From Limnephilus marmoratus (lineage: Eukaryota; Arthropoda; Insecta; Trichoptera; Limnephilidae): 64,000 nt of DNA. Positions within the stretch are counted from its first letter, which is position 1. Each line of letters begins with the position of its first letter. Under the pieces are notes generated by a model. The model made no database searches. It was given only the letters and a program-made list of their open reading frames with translations, and was not told where the DNA came from. The position numbers and the translations under genes were made by a program. Shown one piece after another: positions 21,611 through 32,897 of this stretch. The DNA lies in assembly GCA_917880885.1 (NCBI GenBank), contig OU862913.1:26607286-26671285 (forward strand). Reading direction: 5' to 3'.

Positions 21611-21995
21611 CATGTACGGAGGCACTTATTCAAATGAGAATTGGACATTGTTCCGTTCTTTCTCACCTTTTTAAAATTCACATCCTTGACTCCCCAGATT
21701 GTATGTTCTGTGGTCTAGAAGTGGGAACTTTAGATCACATATTTTTTGGTTGTCCCTCTAAATAAATATCCTCTCTTTTATCAAGCATTATCTAAAATTG
21801 CCCCCCCTCCATTCAACATCTCATCTCTTCTAAGTCTGAACTCTACTCCAAACTTCTATATAATTCTGAAATTTGCACATTAAAATAAAATTAATACATA
21901 AATTCACCTTTCCTTTCTCTGTAATTTTAAATGATGGCCTAGAACACCTTGAAGGGTGAAAGCCAGAATTAATTGAAAAAAATCAAATGATTTAA
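21611..21995 (+). pseudogene. LINE 3' end with zinc-knuckle-like C-terminus
   Basis: LRIGHCSVLSHLFKIH then CMFCGLEVGTLDHIFFGCP is the C-x2-C...H...C motif ending many insect LINE ORF2 proteins. Its tail AATGATGGCCTAGAACACC recurs at 24465-24590. Confidence 0.68.
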
Positions 21996-22574
21996 AACCC
22001 TGTAACACATACATTAGTTCTACTTTTCAAAATAACACACATGTCCGCAAAACATTATGTAATGAAATTATATTGTATAATGTTAACTAATAAAGTGAAA
22101 TAAAAAAACAATATATTTTTTTTATTAAAACAGTTTTATTTCTGAGTTATTCAGTCGTCATCTCTTATTAGTTACGAAAGACAATTTATTTTTATTACAT
22201 ATTTTAATATTATATGATTAAACAACAAAACCACCTATCATATTCAATATGCTTATATCTAATACATTTTATTAATATTATTTAACTCGAGTTCTGGAGT
22301 GATTGATTCGATGAAATTTATACAAAATTAAATAATTTGATTTAAAAATAATATATGGTTTTTTATCGGTGAAAAACTAGGTTTTTATTTGAGGCGCTTA
22401 GCGGAAGAGTGGCCCAACCCACAAAAATTAGTAATCAGCGAAAACATAATTTTTTTGTCATATCTGTGAAGCCAAAGATTCTTTGAAATCAGTGCAAACT
22501 AAAATTGGGCCACTGTGGCTTCATATATTTGACCAATATGTTTTCGCTGATGTGAGGTGCTGCTGGGCACCTTA
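21996..22574. other. No feature seen
   Basis: Very AT-rich; nothing recognisable. Confidence 0.5.
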
Positions 22575-22670
22575 TTTGTTAAATGGGTATAGCACACTGA
22601 ACAGTAACTGTAGAAGTGTTTCTACACTGATTTGTTTGAAAACATTGCAGGTTCGAATCCTGTCATATGC
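22575..22670 (+). repeat. tRNA-like B box, possible SINE head
   Basis: GCAGGTTCGAATCCTGTCAT contains a perfect B box with a pairing T arm; an A box is not convincing. Confidence 0.4.
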
Positions 22671-22734
22671 AAAAATATAAATTAAATGAAATAATACTTA
22701 GTGACTAATTATAGAATTGGAGATATTAGTAGCG

Positions 22735-23170
22735 CTCCGGAGAAAAAGGTTTCACTCAACCAGTCTCTATCCGGCCCGCCACGCAGCAGGCGAGTAGACG
22801 CATCTGCCAACAAACCTAACCCTATTGTAATGTCTGGGTGTATTGTATGAGTGCAAGCGAGATAGAGTGCTTGCGCGAATCTATATAAGGCGATGCATGC
22901 TAGATTCGTCCTCTTTTGCATTGGCAGCTCCCCTAATAAATACCTGTACAGTAAACAGTTACTCTTCATTAAGTGTACTACCTACACCTATTTTCGCCCA
23001 TATAATTGTTGGTCCACATATCTAATCTGGTGCTGCCATCACGTATGGATCATCGAAGTAGTGGACATTACACCTATGAATGCAGCAAACCACTTGGGGT
23101 GACCTATGGCAGAGGTGTTGGTAATCCAATAAATGGTTCCCGGGTGGCGGTACCCATACCTGCCTCCCAA
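22735..23170 (-). repeat. Repeat family B, split by an LTR-like insert
   Basis: Family B text at 22735-22820 and 23075-23170 is separated by about 250 bases of unrelated DNA. The second part includes CCACTTGGGGTGACCTATGG. Confidence 0.66.
22823..23070 (+). mobile_element. LTR-like fragment inside family B
   Basis: Starts TGTAATGTCTGGGTG, has a TATA-like TATATAAG, an AATAAA at 22937 and ends near TAATTGTTGGTCCACATATC followed by TCTGGTGCTGCCATCACG. Looks like a solo LTR with some leader; no partner LTR is present. Confidence 0.4.
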
Positions 23171-23392
23171 ATAGAACCCCCTTCTTAAGCCAACATTTCT
23201 TAAGACAGCGTTATAGTGTCCATAATCAGAGCACACCTAATTACGGATGCAATTGAAATTCACAAAAAAACCCGTAATTATTGATAGAGACAACGGGGAT
23301 GACCTCAATAGTTTTTGGTATCCGATAATTGACGGCTACATCAAAACTAAACGCCGAAACCCATTTTAAATTAAACTGTAATATCAACTCTT

Positions 23393-24018
23393 ACAGCCTT
23401 ACTCATCATCGCAAAATAAGATTACACCTCGGAGCAAGAGCGGGTTAGGTGAAATTGTTACTCAACATGGTGGGTTAATCGCGCGCATGCGCGTGTTTTT
23501 ACCGAGTCGCTGTACCGGGAGATGTCGTAGCTGTCAGAATTTAAACCACCCGATCACCAGGGTTAACTCAGTACCCCGTGCGTTGTAACTGACGAAATGG
23601 CGAACTTTTATGAGAATCTTGACATTTTGAACGGAGCTTTGGCAAATATTGACCGTATTCGCGGCATTCGTGCACCACGGCCACGGAAAAGGTTTAAAAA
23701 AGGTACGATCCATTTGCGGCACTTACGGAAGGAGATTTTAGGTGTCTAAATATAGATTTACCAAAGTCAACGTTGTGTTGACGCGTGTTGACGTATGAAT
23801 AAACGTGAAGTTGGCAACACGCCGCGAAATGCTAAATTGGCCGCGTTTTTGAGCTTTGGAGCAGTGTTGCTACCATAAAAAAATCGTAACAGCTGTCAAG
23901 AAACATTATGATGATGAGTAAAGATTTTTACCCTGAGCAGTGTAGGCTTACTCCACTGTGTAGCTACCGCGATGCTACAGAGCCGTGGTACGGTTTTATG
24001 ATGAGTAAGGCTGATAGA
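23393..24018 (+). mobile_element. PIF/Harbinger-like element, copy 1
   Basis: Ends CAGCCTTACTCATCAT and ATGATGAGTAAGGCTG. Encodes MANFYENLDILNGALANIDR and PRPRKR, after which the frame breaks. The first residues and YRFTK motif of copy 2 suggest the N-terminus of a Harbinger nuclease. Confidence 0.6.
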
Positions 24019-24029
24019 GGATTGTAGCA

Positions 24030-24185
24030 GGCGACACGGTATTGTTTCTACATACACAAGCACACACTTCACAACAATCTTCCATAACATTACTTCAATT
24101 ACATCTGCCCTGATGATGGGACACAGTAACGCTGTCCGAAATGTTGGCTATAGAGGGAGGTAGCGCGATAAGCATAATACCCCAA
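24030..24185 (+). repeat. Possible Penelope-like tail with hammerhead-like core
   Basis: CTGATGATGGGACACAGTAA then CGCTGTCCGAAATGTTGG: CTGATGA, a 5-bp stem GGACA/TGTCC and GAAA. This text is typical of Penelope-like element ends. Two bases are unpaired between CTGATGA and the stem. Confidence 0.4.
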
Positions 24186-24464
24186 AAATAAATCACTAAA
24201 AATCAGTTTAAATGTGTTTTGCAAATTAGAAGTTCTTCAAATATAATTTTCCCAAGCAAACAGGTATTTTATTTCATTTTTCTATCTAACATACTGTAAT
24301 CCGAACCAGTGTTGCCAACTCAGCGCTTTTTGAGCTAGATTTAGCTCCAAAATGAGACCGTCAGCTCTAAAAAAAGTGTTTAGCTTATGTAGCTCATTTT
24401 TCAAATAATAACTCCTTTGTTGTAGTACAAAACTCATGAACGAAAACTGACAATTTAAGAGCTA

Positions 24465-24590
24465 TTCAAAATTTGCACATTTAAATAAAATTAATATATA
24501 AATTCACCTTTCCTTTCTCTGTAATTTTAAATGATGGCCTAGAACACCCTTGAAGGGTGAAAGCCAGAAATAATAGAAAAAAGGGAGCTA
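24465..24590 (+). mobile_element. LINE tail fragment, same family as 21611-21995
   Basis: About 120 bases matching the 3' untranslated end, including AAATTCACCTTTCCTTTCTC and the terminal GGGTGAAAGCCAGAA, then A-rich. Severely 5'-truncated. Confidence 0.65.
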
Positions 24591-24768
24591 TTTCTGTAGG
24601 AATTTTTATTTTCGTATTGAAAACTTGGTTTTAACCTCAAATTTTTTTTAGCCACCATGCTCCTCGGAACACAGATTTTAACTCCTTTTCAGGCATTTAA
24701 GACTTACAATTTGTGATTTCCTAGGCCTGTCTCACTAGGAAAACCTGTGTTGAGAGCAGGCGCTTTAA

Positions 24769-25014
24769 CCTCCTCGGACCCAGTGTCTCCTGTGGGCGAC
24801 ATAAAAAAAGTGATGTGATTCCAGGAATACTATTAGTTCAAACTAGTTTCTAGAGACCCAGCGTCTCCTACAAGAGACATACAATTCTGAAAACATTGAG
24901 AATTAAAAAAAAACTTTTTTTAATAAAATTATTTTATGTGGTTTTTTAAATAGGTATACAAATTCAAAAATAAAAATTGATTTTGAAACACTTTTTTTCC
25001 TGGGTCTGAGGAGG
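24769..25014. mobile_element. Another TTAA-flanked MITE
   Basis: Ends CCTCCTCGGACCCAG and CTGGGTCTGAGGAGG with TTAA at 24765-24768 and 25015-25018. 246 bp, unrelated interior to family D. Confidence 0.8.
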
Positions 25015-25392
25015 TTAAAACATGAGCAGTTTATAATAAAAATAATAACAAATATAATAAAAATAGAAACAAGAACACAATATTACATTATTTAAAGTAA
25101 CAGACAATCAACATTGTACCATTGAAAAGATAAATACTTATAAGTTGGTTTTGATAATATATTTGATGTTGGATCTGTTTTGGCTGGTAATCCAAAACTT
25201 TGTGTCAGATTTGAATTTAACCACTCAGGTATTTTGCCATTGTGCACTTTTTTGTCTCAAACGAACTATCAGCTATATAAAAACCTTGTGTTATTTCCGC
25301 TTCTAAAAAGCCGAATACTAAAAATTGATTTTGAAAGGTTATAAAATAAGTTTTCAAATTGTATTATTAGAAATAAATAATAGCACAAAGGG

Positions 25393-25812
25393 TAACAATT
25401 ATTGTAAGCAATAATTATCAGCCTGAAACAAAACAAAAAAATTTTCAAAAGTTATCTTCAAAAAAATCTTCAAAAAGGTAAAGTATTTCACCAAAAAATG
25501 TAGACATAATTTGTCTCGACGCCACCTAGTGGGAGATTTAGCACTAACAATGCGTCTCTCACAAAAATAAAGTTGGTTGTTTTCAGGTGGAAAAATGTAA
25601 TAAGCAGTGATTGTTGAATGAAACACTGGTATATATTGAATTATTTGGCGGGTATTAGTAAGCCGACATAGCTCAGTGGTAGAGCACCTGACAGGCAATC
25701 TGAAGGACACGGGTTCAAGTCCCGTTGGCGGCATGTATCTTTTCTCGGAAGATTTTTTCAACATAGATGAGTGTTTCAGGCTGAAAATTATTGCTTATAA
25801 TAATTGTTACAT
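25393..25812. mobile_element. Foldback MITE containing a tRNA-like sequence
   Basis: Ends GTAACAATTATTGTAAGCAA and TTGCTTATAATAATTGTTAC; the arms continue with CAGCCTGAAAC and GTTTCAGGCTG. Inserted in repeat family J. The interior holds a 72-base tRNA-like unit. Confidence 0.72.
25662..25733 (+). tRNA. tRNA-like sequence (anticodon position GGC), probable pseudogene
   Basis: Folds as acceptor GCCGACA/TGGCGGC (one mismatch), D arm GCTC/GAGC, T arm ACGGG/CCCGT with TTCAAGT, and discriminator A. A and B boxes are good. The anticodon stem CCTGA/TCTGA has two mismatches and the U before the anticodon is lost, so it is unlikely to work as a tRNA. GGC would read alanine but is not normally used in animals. 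Confidence 0.55.
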
Positions 25813-26200
25813 ATTCTATTGTATAAATGTATAATAAACAATTTTATCACCTCATTTTTATACCAACTCATACAAGAATATTTAATAAAAAGTTAACAAT
25901 GTCTAAAGCGCTTAGGCGATTTGGCGGGTGAAAAATGTTTCTACAAAATAAGTCTTTTTTATGTATTTCTATGGATAACTTTGAATAGAGATATGAAGCT
26001 TGATTCAATATGGATCTTCTACTTTTTGTTTTAGGGTTGTCACTAGAACAATAATGGATTTATAACGATTTCTGTGGCAACACACGCAGTAGCTTGAAAA
26101 CCAGCTTATTGTACTTGAATGCTATTGTTATATTCTCGTGTAAACAAGCTTACGGGTCGGAGTGGTTAAGATACATTGTGTTTTGTTTAACGGCCAGTGG

Positions 26201-26709
26201 AAGTGCATTTTCAAAATTGAGTTGGCAACACTGCTCCGAACAAGTTTTTTTTCTTTACGTTCTATCATATTTACAAAAAGTTAATTTAACAACATTTTAT
26301 GATTACACCAATCACTCCAGAATTAAATTTATTTTCACATACTTACGTACTATAATATTTTCCAACTATTTGGCAATTTTAAAACATGTAATGAACTCAG
26401 TTCAACATTTAAAAACGCTGGACATTTGAATAATATAATTCACATTTAAAAAATGTACAAAATCTACAGATAGTAAGTAATGTTAGTATTATATGGAGTG
26501 GTATTACTTTTTTCAACATTTGAATGAGTTGCGTTTAGTTCTTCAGTACGTGCACCGAAGGGGGAGGGTTGGATTCGTCTGTTCGATTATTTAAATTTGA
26601 ATTTGTTATTTTGCAGAAATTCAAATGTAACTATTTCATCAAATGGCAATTCAGCGCCATTTTGTTTTTGAAGTAAAACTTCTTTACGCTTTATTTAAGG
26701 GGTAAGCTG
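26201..26709. other. No supported feature
   Basis: A frame continuing from repeat family J (26094-26429) shows no domain. The rest precedes the 18-bp array. Confidence 0.45.
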
Positions 26710-26825
26710 GTGAATGTGTTACGAAAAGTGGTGATTGTTAGGAAAAGTGTGATGTTACGAAAAGATGCAATGGCGAGGCGAACGGTTGGGCCTTTACGCA
26801 CGCTTGACTTGTGGAGTGATAAGGA

Positions 26826-27090
26826 TAAGGATGGTCACCCCAAGGTCGTAGGTCACCCCACGGTCGTAGGTCACCCCAGGGTCGTAGGTCACCCCACGGT
26901 CGTAGGTCACCCCAGGGTCGTAGGTCACCCCAAGGTCGTAGGTCACCCCAAGGTCATAGGTCACCCCACGGTCGTAGGTCACCCCAGGGTCATAGGTCAC
27001 CCCAAGTTAGTAGGTCACCCCAAGGTCTTAGGTCACCCCAGGGTCATAGGTCACCTCAGGGTCATAGGTCACCCCAATGTCAATGTCATA
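26826..27090. repeat. 18-bp minisatellite with AGGTCA in each unit
   Basis: About 15 tandem units of GTAGGTCACCCCAAGGTC and variants. Each unit has AGGTCA; several have AGGTCATAGGTCA or GGGTCATAGGTCA, a direct repeat with one-base spacing. Open on both strands; the plus frame gives a VGHP(K/R/T)V hexapeptide repeat with no known family. Confidence 0.9.
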
Positions 27091-27129
27091 TGTCCTTTTA
27101 TAAGTAAGTGAAGTTTTACTTCAGTCGTG

Positions 27130-27640
27130 TGGTCCTAAGGCACACTCGTTTTTTTTGACATTTGAAAGATTTTTTTTTGTTTTTTTTTTACATTAACTCC
27201 ACACAGGAGGCCCTGAGAAAAATAATTTCCCTCAGGGCCTATGTCATCTTTGAAGATGCCGTGTGGAGGGTCTTTTTGAGGAGCGGAAGGAGTGAGCAAA
27301 CACTTGAATAGACCCATGTTGTAGAAGGGAGGAAACACAGAGGCCGGAAAATCGTTCCACAGCCGAGCTGTTAAACTCAAGAATGAGTCGTACAAACGAC
27401 CCATTCTCATGTGACATATGTCAACCGTGTACATATGTTGGGAGCACGTTTGGCTTGTTTCCCGACTATGCACCGGTGCCGAAGGGATCAATGGCGCTAG
27501 TTCCTTTCATTGTAATACCGTTAAAACAAGGACAGCATAATTACCCGACGCCTGTGCTCCAAAGATTGCAATCTACTTGTCAAGATAGAGAAATCTATCA
27601 ATCGGACTGCCCGTTTCTTTTATAGGAATTTTAAGGCTCC
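27130..27640 (-). pseudogene. R1/Jockey-like LINE 3' end (LINE-C copy 2)
   Basis: Best-preserved copy: YTVDICHMRMGRLYDSFLSL and TARLWNDFPASVFPPFYNMG are the end of a LINE reverse transcriptase. The 3' untranslated tail has the hairpin and ends AATGTAAAAA. Upstream coding is degraded. Confidence 0.75.
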
Positions 27641-27904
27641 AGACCAGAGGTGGCTCCCAATTCAACAGTGTGGCGTACTTGTTATGCCTGTCAGCTGATA
27701 ATAATTAGATAATACGCTGAAACGGACTGAAAACTGGCGTCAAACAATGACATTACGAGTGTACAAAAAAAAAATGGCTGTTTTGCAATTTGATGGCAAT
27801 GCTACATTTGAATTTCTTTCTGCAATGAGACATTAACTAGTTACATATTGTGACTGTCCAAAACATAAATATATTTTATTTTTCAATAAAGAATGACTTA
27901 CGAC

Positions 27905-29206
27905 CGTTGTTCCCAATTCTAATAATCATTTGCTAAGACGAAACTAAGGTACAACACTGCTTAAGGATCACTTAATCTAAGGAAGCCTGACATGTGGATT
28001 AAACTCGACTGAGCAAAGCAAAGTTATAAAAAGTGTCACCAGAGTGGCGCTAACGCCACAAGGTATAGACCCCACTCTGGTGACCAAGGCCGCAGCCAGA
28101 GAAAAATTTCGGCGGGGGGTTTTGTTTGGTGGAACAATGTTTACAGTCCAGTCGGTGGGGGGTAAAAAAGACCTTTACCTTGCCAAAGGTCATGTAGTAG
28201 CGATTATGATATATGTTGTTTAGATTGGGATTATAACGAAAAAAAAGTTTTCGATCTTGGGGGGGGGGGGGGGGGGGGGGTTAGAACTCAAGCCGCCAAA
28301 CTTAAAGAAGACTAAATTACGTAAGTACTGTTTTTGTTCAAAGTTTTTTTTTATACCTAAGTCTTAAGTACTGTTTTTGTTTGAAGTTTTTTTTTATACC
28401 TACGTCTTAATTACAGCGGTAGAAAGAAGAAAATTTTGTAAGAACATAGAATATCATTTAAACGTTTTTCCATTGGTGGAATTCAGTTCAGTTCAGTTCA
28501 TTTCAGTTTTAGTCAAGTTATTAGCGCAATAATCGTACTTTGAAAGTTGAACTGTCAGAAAATAGTTTTATAGGATACATAAAAATTCAAATTTACATTT
28601 TAGGATCTTTACTTTCCAAAATTAAGATCTTTAAAATCCAAAATTCGTTCAGAAATCATGAACAAAACACATGAGATAAACTACCCTCTCGGGTAAGCAA
28701 TGTATTGTTCTTTCCATGAACAATTTTTTGAATTAGAAATGTTTTCACATTCACGCTCTTTCATCAATTGAATAGAATTTTCACGGGGTTTTTTAGTAAG
28801 GCTGTTTATCTTTTAGCTCTGCATATCTCACACAGATGCACTTCTGTTCTTGTCTTATAGTGAAACATCAGTAGTTCCATTCAAAAGGACTGAAAAACAT
28901 TTTGCAGAATTCAGACTTTGCACCAATTTTTTTCTGGACAATTTGACCACAAATTGCAATAAGTTAATTTTGTACAGTCAGGCGCGTCGGTAGCTTAACA
29001 TCATATTTTCAGTGTGCTTTATTAGATTTCGGGGGGGGATCAAACCCCTTTGATCCCCCCTGGCTACGGCCTTGCTGGTGACGCTTTTTATAACTTTGCT
29101 TTGCTCAGTCGAGTTTAATCCACGTGTCCAGCTTCCTTAGATTAAGCAGTGTTGAACCTTAGTTTTGGCTTAGCAGATGCTTAGTAAAATTGGAAACAAC
29201 GGCTAT
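27905..29206. repeat. Long-arm foldback split by the hAT
   Basis: Left arm at 27905-28060 and right arm at 29083-29206 are inverted copies (for example AAACTCGACTGAGCAAAGCA). The hAT insertion sits near the loop. Confidence 0.75.
28085..29074. mobile_element. Non-autonomous hAT element nested in a foldback
   Basis: Ends CAAGGCCGCAGCC and GGCTACGGCCTTG, with the 8-bp duplication CTGGTGAC on both sides. Contains a run of 22 G at about 28258. No transposase. Confidence 0.83.
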
Positions 29207-29511
29207 CAGTTTTTTGATATACTAAGGAATGACACAGTTAAGTTGTTTCTCATTTAATATGTGATACATTTAAACAAAAACCTTCAAACATACCCAGTAA
29301 CTTAGTTCTTCATTATCACTTCAGGCTTTTAAATATTTTTACCTACAAGTCCCAACGTGAAATTTCAGGAAATTTCGGAATGCTTCTGAAGTATTTTAAA
29401 TATGTTACAAATTTCATATTTATAAAGGAAAGATTCAGTTTTAGTTGTGTGTTTTTAAAAGTGTTTTTATTTAAAATTAACAGCTTACATTGTTTGAATA
29501 AGTAGCATTAA

Positions 29512-30031
29512 AACCGGTGACAGGCCGGAGACGCGCCGGCGCGCGCGTCATATGCGTATGCGCGAGAAAATAATTCAAATATTTGAATAATATTTCTGAC
29601 AAAAAACTTTTGGTCTGCGATTTTGGCCCTTCTATGTACACAATTTGTATGAAGAACAGTGTCAGAATCGCTTGCGCCATCATTACTCTCGGAGACGTAC
29701 AAGTTTCATTCACCTTGCAACCTTGGAATATTTTTAAAACGATTTCGTCTATGACAATGCGCTGTCAGAATTTGCCGCGATTTTAACTGTCGCAATAAAT
29801 ACGTGTTCCGCGAATAAAACATCGTAAAACCTATTAATTTACGTAATAAATGCAAGTAATGTTGTTTTGGTAGATAGTTTATTGTGTTGTGAACGTGTTT
29901 CAGTCAATAAAATATACAATAGCTCAAAATTAATCAACAAAACATTCAATTCAAAGTTCAAAATGGTGCTTTTTTAGTGTTTTTTTGTGAATTTTCGCGA
30001 ATTTCCGCAAAATGGCCTGGCCTTTGATGGG
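29512..30031. mobile_element. TTAA MITE family D, copy 1
   Basis: TTAA at 29508-29511 and 30032-30035. GC-rich CGCGCGCGTCATATG near the left end, and CGTAAAACCTATTAATTTAC inside. The family duplication and CC-starting ends suggest piggyBac mobilisation. Confidence 0.75.
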
Positions 30032-30439
30032 TTAAATTCTTCAACAAATAGATAATTTTTTTTAAAACGTTCTTCAATAAAGTATGAGCCAGTACGACTC
30101 GATTCTTCAATCTACTAAAGTATGGTACAGTTTTAGATGATCTGTAATTGCATGGACATTTATAAAAAACCCTTAATTACTGGAGCGACCACGCAAAATA
30201 AATAAATTTGCCACGATTGCTCGCGATTTCCCAGAAGATCATTTTTTAAATTTTTCGCCAACATTAACGTTTTATTGACGAGTGCTGCCATCTTCTTGTT
30301 CAGGTCGGAAAATTTTCAGACCACCCTCGTACACAATAAAGAACGCTAATTTATTTATTTGTCTTTAAGTACATAGTACAAAGGAATTAACCACTAAAAA
30401 GAACATTTAAGAAGATTTAACAAGTTGTGATAAATCTAT
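30032..30439. repeat. Minor shared text with 36550-36650
   Basis: AGATCATTTTTTAAATTTTT and CGCCAACATTAA occur in both places, pointing to a pogo-like fragment. No gene. Confidence 0.4.
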
Positions 30440-30915
30440 TTAAATAAAAATGAATCGCCGAAATGTATGTACGCGCATAACTTCCGAACGACTGCACCAA
30501 ATTGGATAATTCTTTTTTTGTTATGTTTGTTATTGTCAGGACAAGGTTTGTATAAAACTACCGTTGAGCTCTGGCATTATGAAATTTGTATAAAAAATTG
30601 CAATAGGTGGCACGCGAGCTGTTTGAAAACTGAATGTACCGGGACTGAATGTATGGAATGCGGGAGGGGGGAGAGAAACTCGGGAGTGGGGAGGGGAACC
30701 CGGGAGGGGGGAGGGGAACTCGGGAGGGAGGTTCGCGGGTCGGGGCAAGGGGAGGGATGGAGTGGGGAGAGGGAAGGTGGAGGAGACGGAGTGGGAACGC
30801 GAGAGGGGAAGGGGACGCGGGAGAGGAAGGGGAACGGGGCGAATAGGAAAGGACACGCAGGGAGAAACAATTTATTTACTAAATGGCATAGCAACGCATG
30901 CCGGGAACCAGCTAT
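30440..30915 (+). mobile_element. Second Helitron-like family with purine-rich interior
   Basis: Begins near ATGTATGTACGCGCATAACT and ends GCATGCCGGGAACCAGCTA. The middle (30655-30845) is an almost pure G/A tract of GGGAGGGGGGAG-like repeats. Related ends are at 1-120 and 52265-52380. The long open frames on both strands are a by-product of this composition. Confidence 0.55.
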
Positions 30916-31356
30916 TATATTTGAATTATTTTTAAATAATAAATTTCGTATAAATAGTAACAATAATAACAATTCATTGATAAATAAATATTAATAATTT
31001 TGCATTTAGATGCTCTTTGTTTAACAAAAGATAACACAGTTTTAAAAACAATCATTTAATGATATAATTAAATATTTTAATGTCTTCCATACCACGGACC
31101 TTTTGTTATAATAATTTGTGTCAAAGTGAAAACCAATTCTTTTTTGTAATGCAATAAAATGGGTACATTTTTTACACATAAAACGTCACTAAATGGCCCA
31201 ACACTGACTTTGGTGAGTACTATATAAAAAAATCATTGAAATCTACATACTATTTTCAAAGATATTTTGGTTCAAAACCAATTTAGTTTTCTCGAACGGG
31301 TTCTTTGTTTTCGCCCGCCTAAAGTGTGTTAATATCAACCTAACTATTGTCTAGAA

Positions 31357-32409
31357 CAGTGGTTTTCAACCTGTGGTACGCAAATAAAAAATTGGGAGTA
31401 CGCAATATTGCGGCACGAATGTATTTTTTTAAATTCTGCTCTACCTATGAAATTGAGCCAAACATTGCTGTGCAAAGCAAGCTCCAGGGTCACGTTGACT
31501 GTATGTTAATATTGTATGAATGATAATTCAGGATCTAACATCAAATCGGGCTTTTATTTAAACATGAGAAATTTTTTTTCTATAAAAATTTTTAAGATTA
31601 AAAAAAATTCTTTTCATTTTCTCGATTTGCTTTATGAGTTTGGAGTTGCGTATGGAGAATATGAATGTTTTTTCATCGAAATAAAAAGACATAAAATATA
31701 TTAAATTTCACATGTAGAATCTTTGGTTAACCTCTTATTTGCCGGAGACGCGCGGGCGTGCGCTTGTGTGCATGCGCGAAAAACATATTTCGAAATAAAA
31801 ATGTTTGTCTGCGATTTTGACCCTTCTATGAACAGAATTCGTATGAAGAACAAGATCAGAATCGCTTGCGCCAACATTACCCCATAAGATGGGTAAAAAT
31901 TTCATTCACCTTGCAACCCCAGAATATTTTTAAACAATTTTATCTGTGACATCGAAATGTCATTTTTGCCGCAAATTTTAGCTGTTAAAATTTATGCGTG
32001 TTCGTCGACTAAAACATCGTAAAACCTATTAATTTACGTAATTAACGCAAGTAATGTTGTTTTGGTACATAGTTTATTGTTCTAGGAACGTGTTTCAGTC
32101 AATAAAATATATGATAGCTCAAAATTAATTCACAAAACATTCCATTCAAAATTCAAAGTGGTGCTTTTTTAATGAATTTTCGTGAAAGGGCCTGGCCATT
32201 GACGGGTTAAAAAGGCGTGAATTCTGTATAAAATTACATTGATTGTATTTGTGTGACTTGATTGTTAAATTCATGTAATAATGAGAGTATTAAAAAATTA
32301 CAATTTAAACATGTCTTTTTGTACACAAGATAGATAGAGTGTGCGGGGTACATAAAATTTGTAGTAAGAGTCGAGGGGTACGCAAGCTCAAAAAGGTTGA
32401 CAACCGCTG
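31357..32409. mobile_element. hAT (Charlie-like) element carrying a TTAA MITE
   Basis: Ends CAGTGGTTTTCAACC and GGTTGACAACCGCTG. Flanks GTCTAGAA and TTCTAGAA agree at 7 of 8 bases. Copy 2 of the TTAA MITE family is nested at 31731-32206. No transposase. Confidence 0.78.
31731..32206. mobile_element. TTAA MITE family D, copy 2 (nested in hAT)
   Basis: TTAA at 31727-31730 and 32207-32210. Same interior as copy 1. Confidence 0.78.
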
Positions 32410-32897
32410 TTCTAGAACATTCTTTATAAGGTATTCTGAGAAAATAAATTAGAAATTAAAACTAATAAATTGATAGAAAAATGTACATGTCACAGTCAAA
32501 AGTCAATATGCAGTCTCTTCACGGAATGACTGGTTTATCCTAGGTTTGACCAAAGCCTTTGGGCTAACCCCAAAATAAATTCCAATTTCGACCTTTGAAA
32601 AGTATTTTTAGTCAAACCTACAAGTTCCTAACTTTTCAGTCAAACATCGAAAGTAAAATAATAATCTAGCCGATCCTAGAAGCGGATTGGCAGACTCGGT
32701 CAAACGTCGACTGTACTTGTAACACGTTTAAACAAGTTTATACTTGCAGTGTTCGTGCAAGCAAGTTTATGCTTTCTCTGTAAATTATTTTTCGACAACG
32801 AACGAGAATTTGCCAACCATGTCGTAGAAGAGTTAAAAGTTATGTGGCCCGAATTGTCCATAGTGTATGGAAAATAGGTTAGGTTAGGTAACATTAA

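Larger units (their letters stand above)
25314..26200 (+). repeat. Repeat family J, copy 1 (split by a MITE)
   Basis: Parts at 25314-25390 and 25815-26200 match 62934-63000 and 63118-63510 in the same orientation (for example TATTCTATTGTATAAATGT, TATGTATTTCTATGGA). No coding motif. Confidence 0.65.

Noticed and set aside
25399..25764. 121-codon minus-strand ORF with a PPTGLEPV-type peptide
   Set aside because: This is the antisense translation of the tRNA-like sequence, a well-known source of false proteins.
26826..27090. CRISPR-like array
   Set aside because: Units are contiguous with no unique spacers, in a eukaryotic genome.
26710..27111. 133-codon ORF with VGHP hexapeptide repeats
   Set aside because: An 18-bp tandem array stays open in several frames by arithmetic; the opposite strand is open too. 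Kept as a repeat, not a gene.
30467..30994. 175-codon plus frame and 131-codon minus frame over the same purine-rich DNA
   Set aside because: Low-complexity Gly/Glu/Arg and Pro/Ser translations come from a G/A tract in a Helitron-like repeat; no domain, no splice logic.
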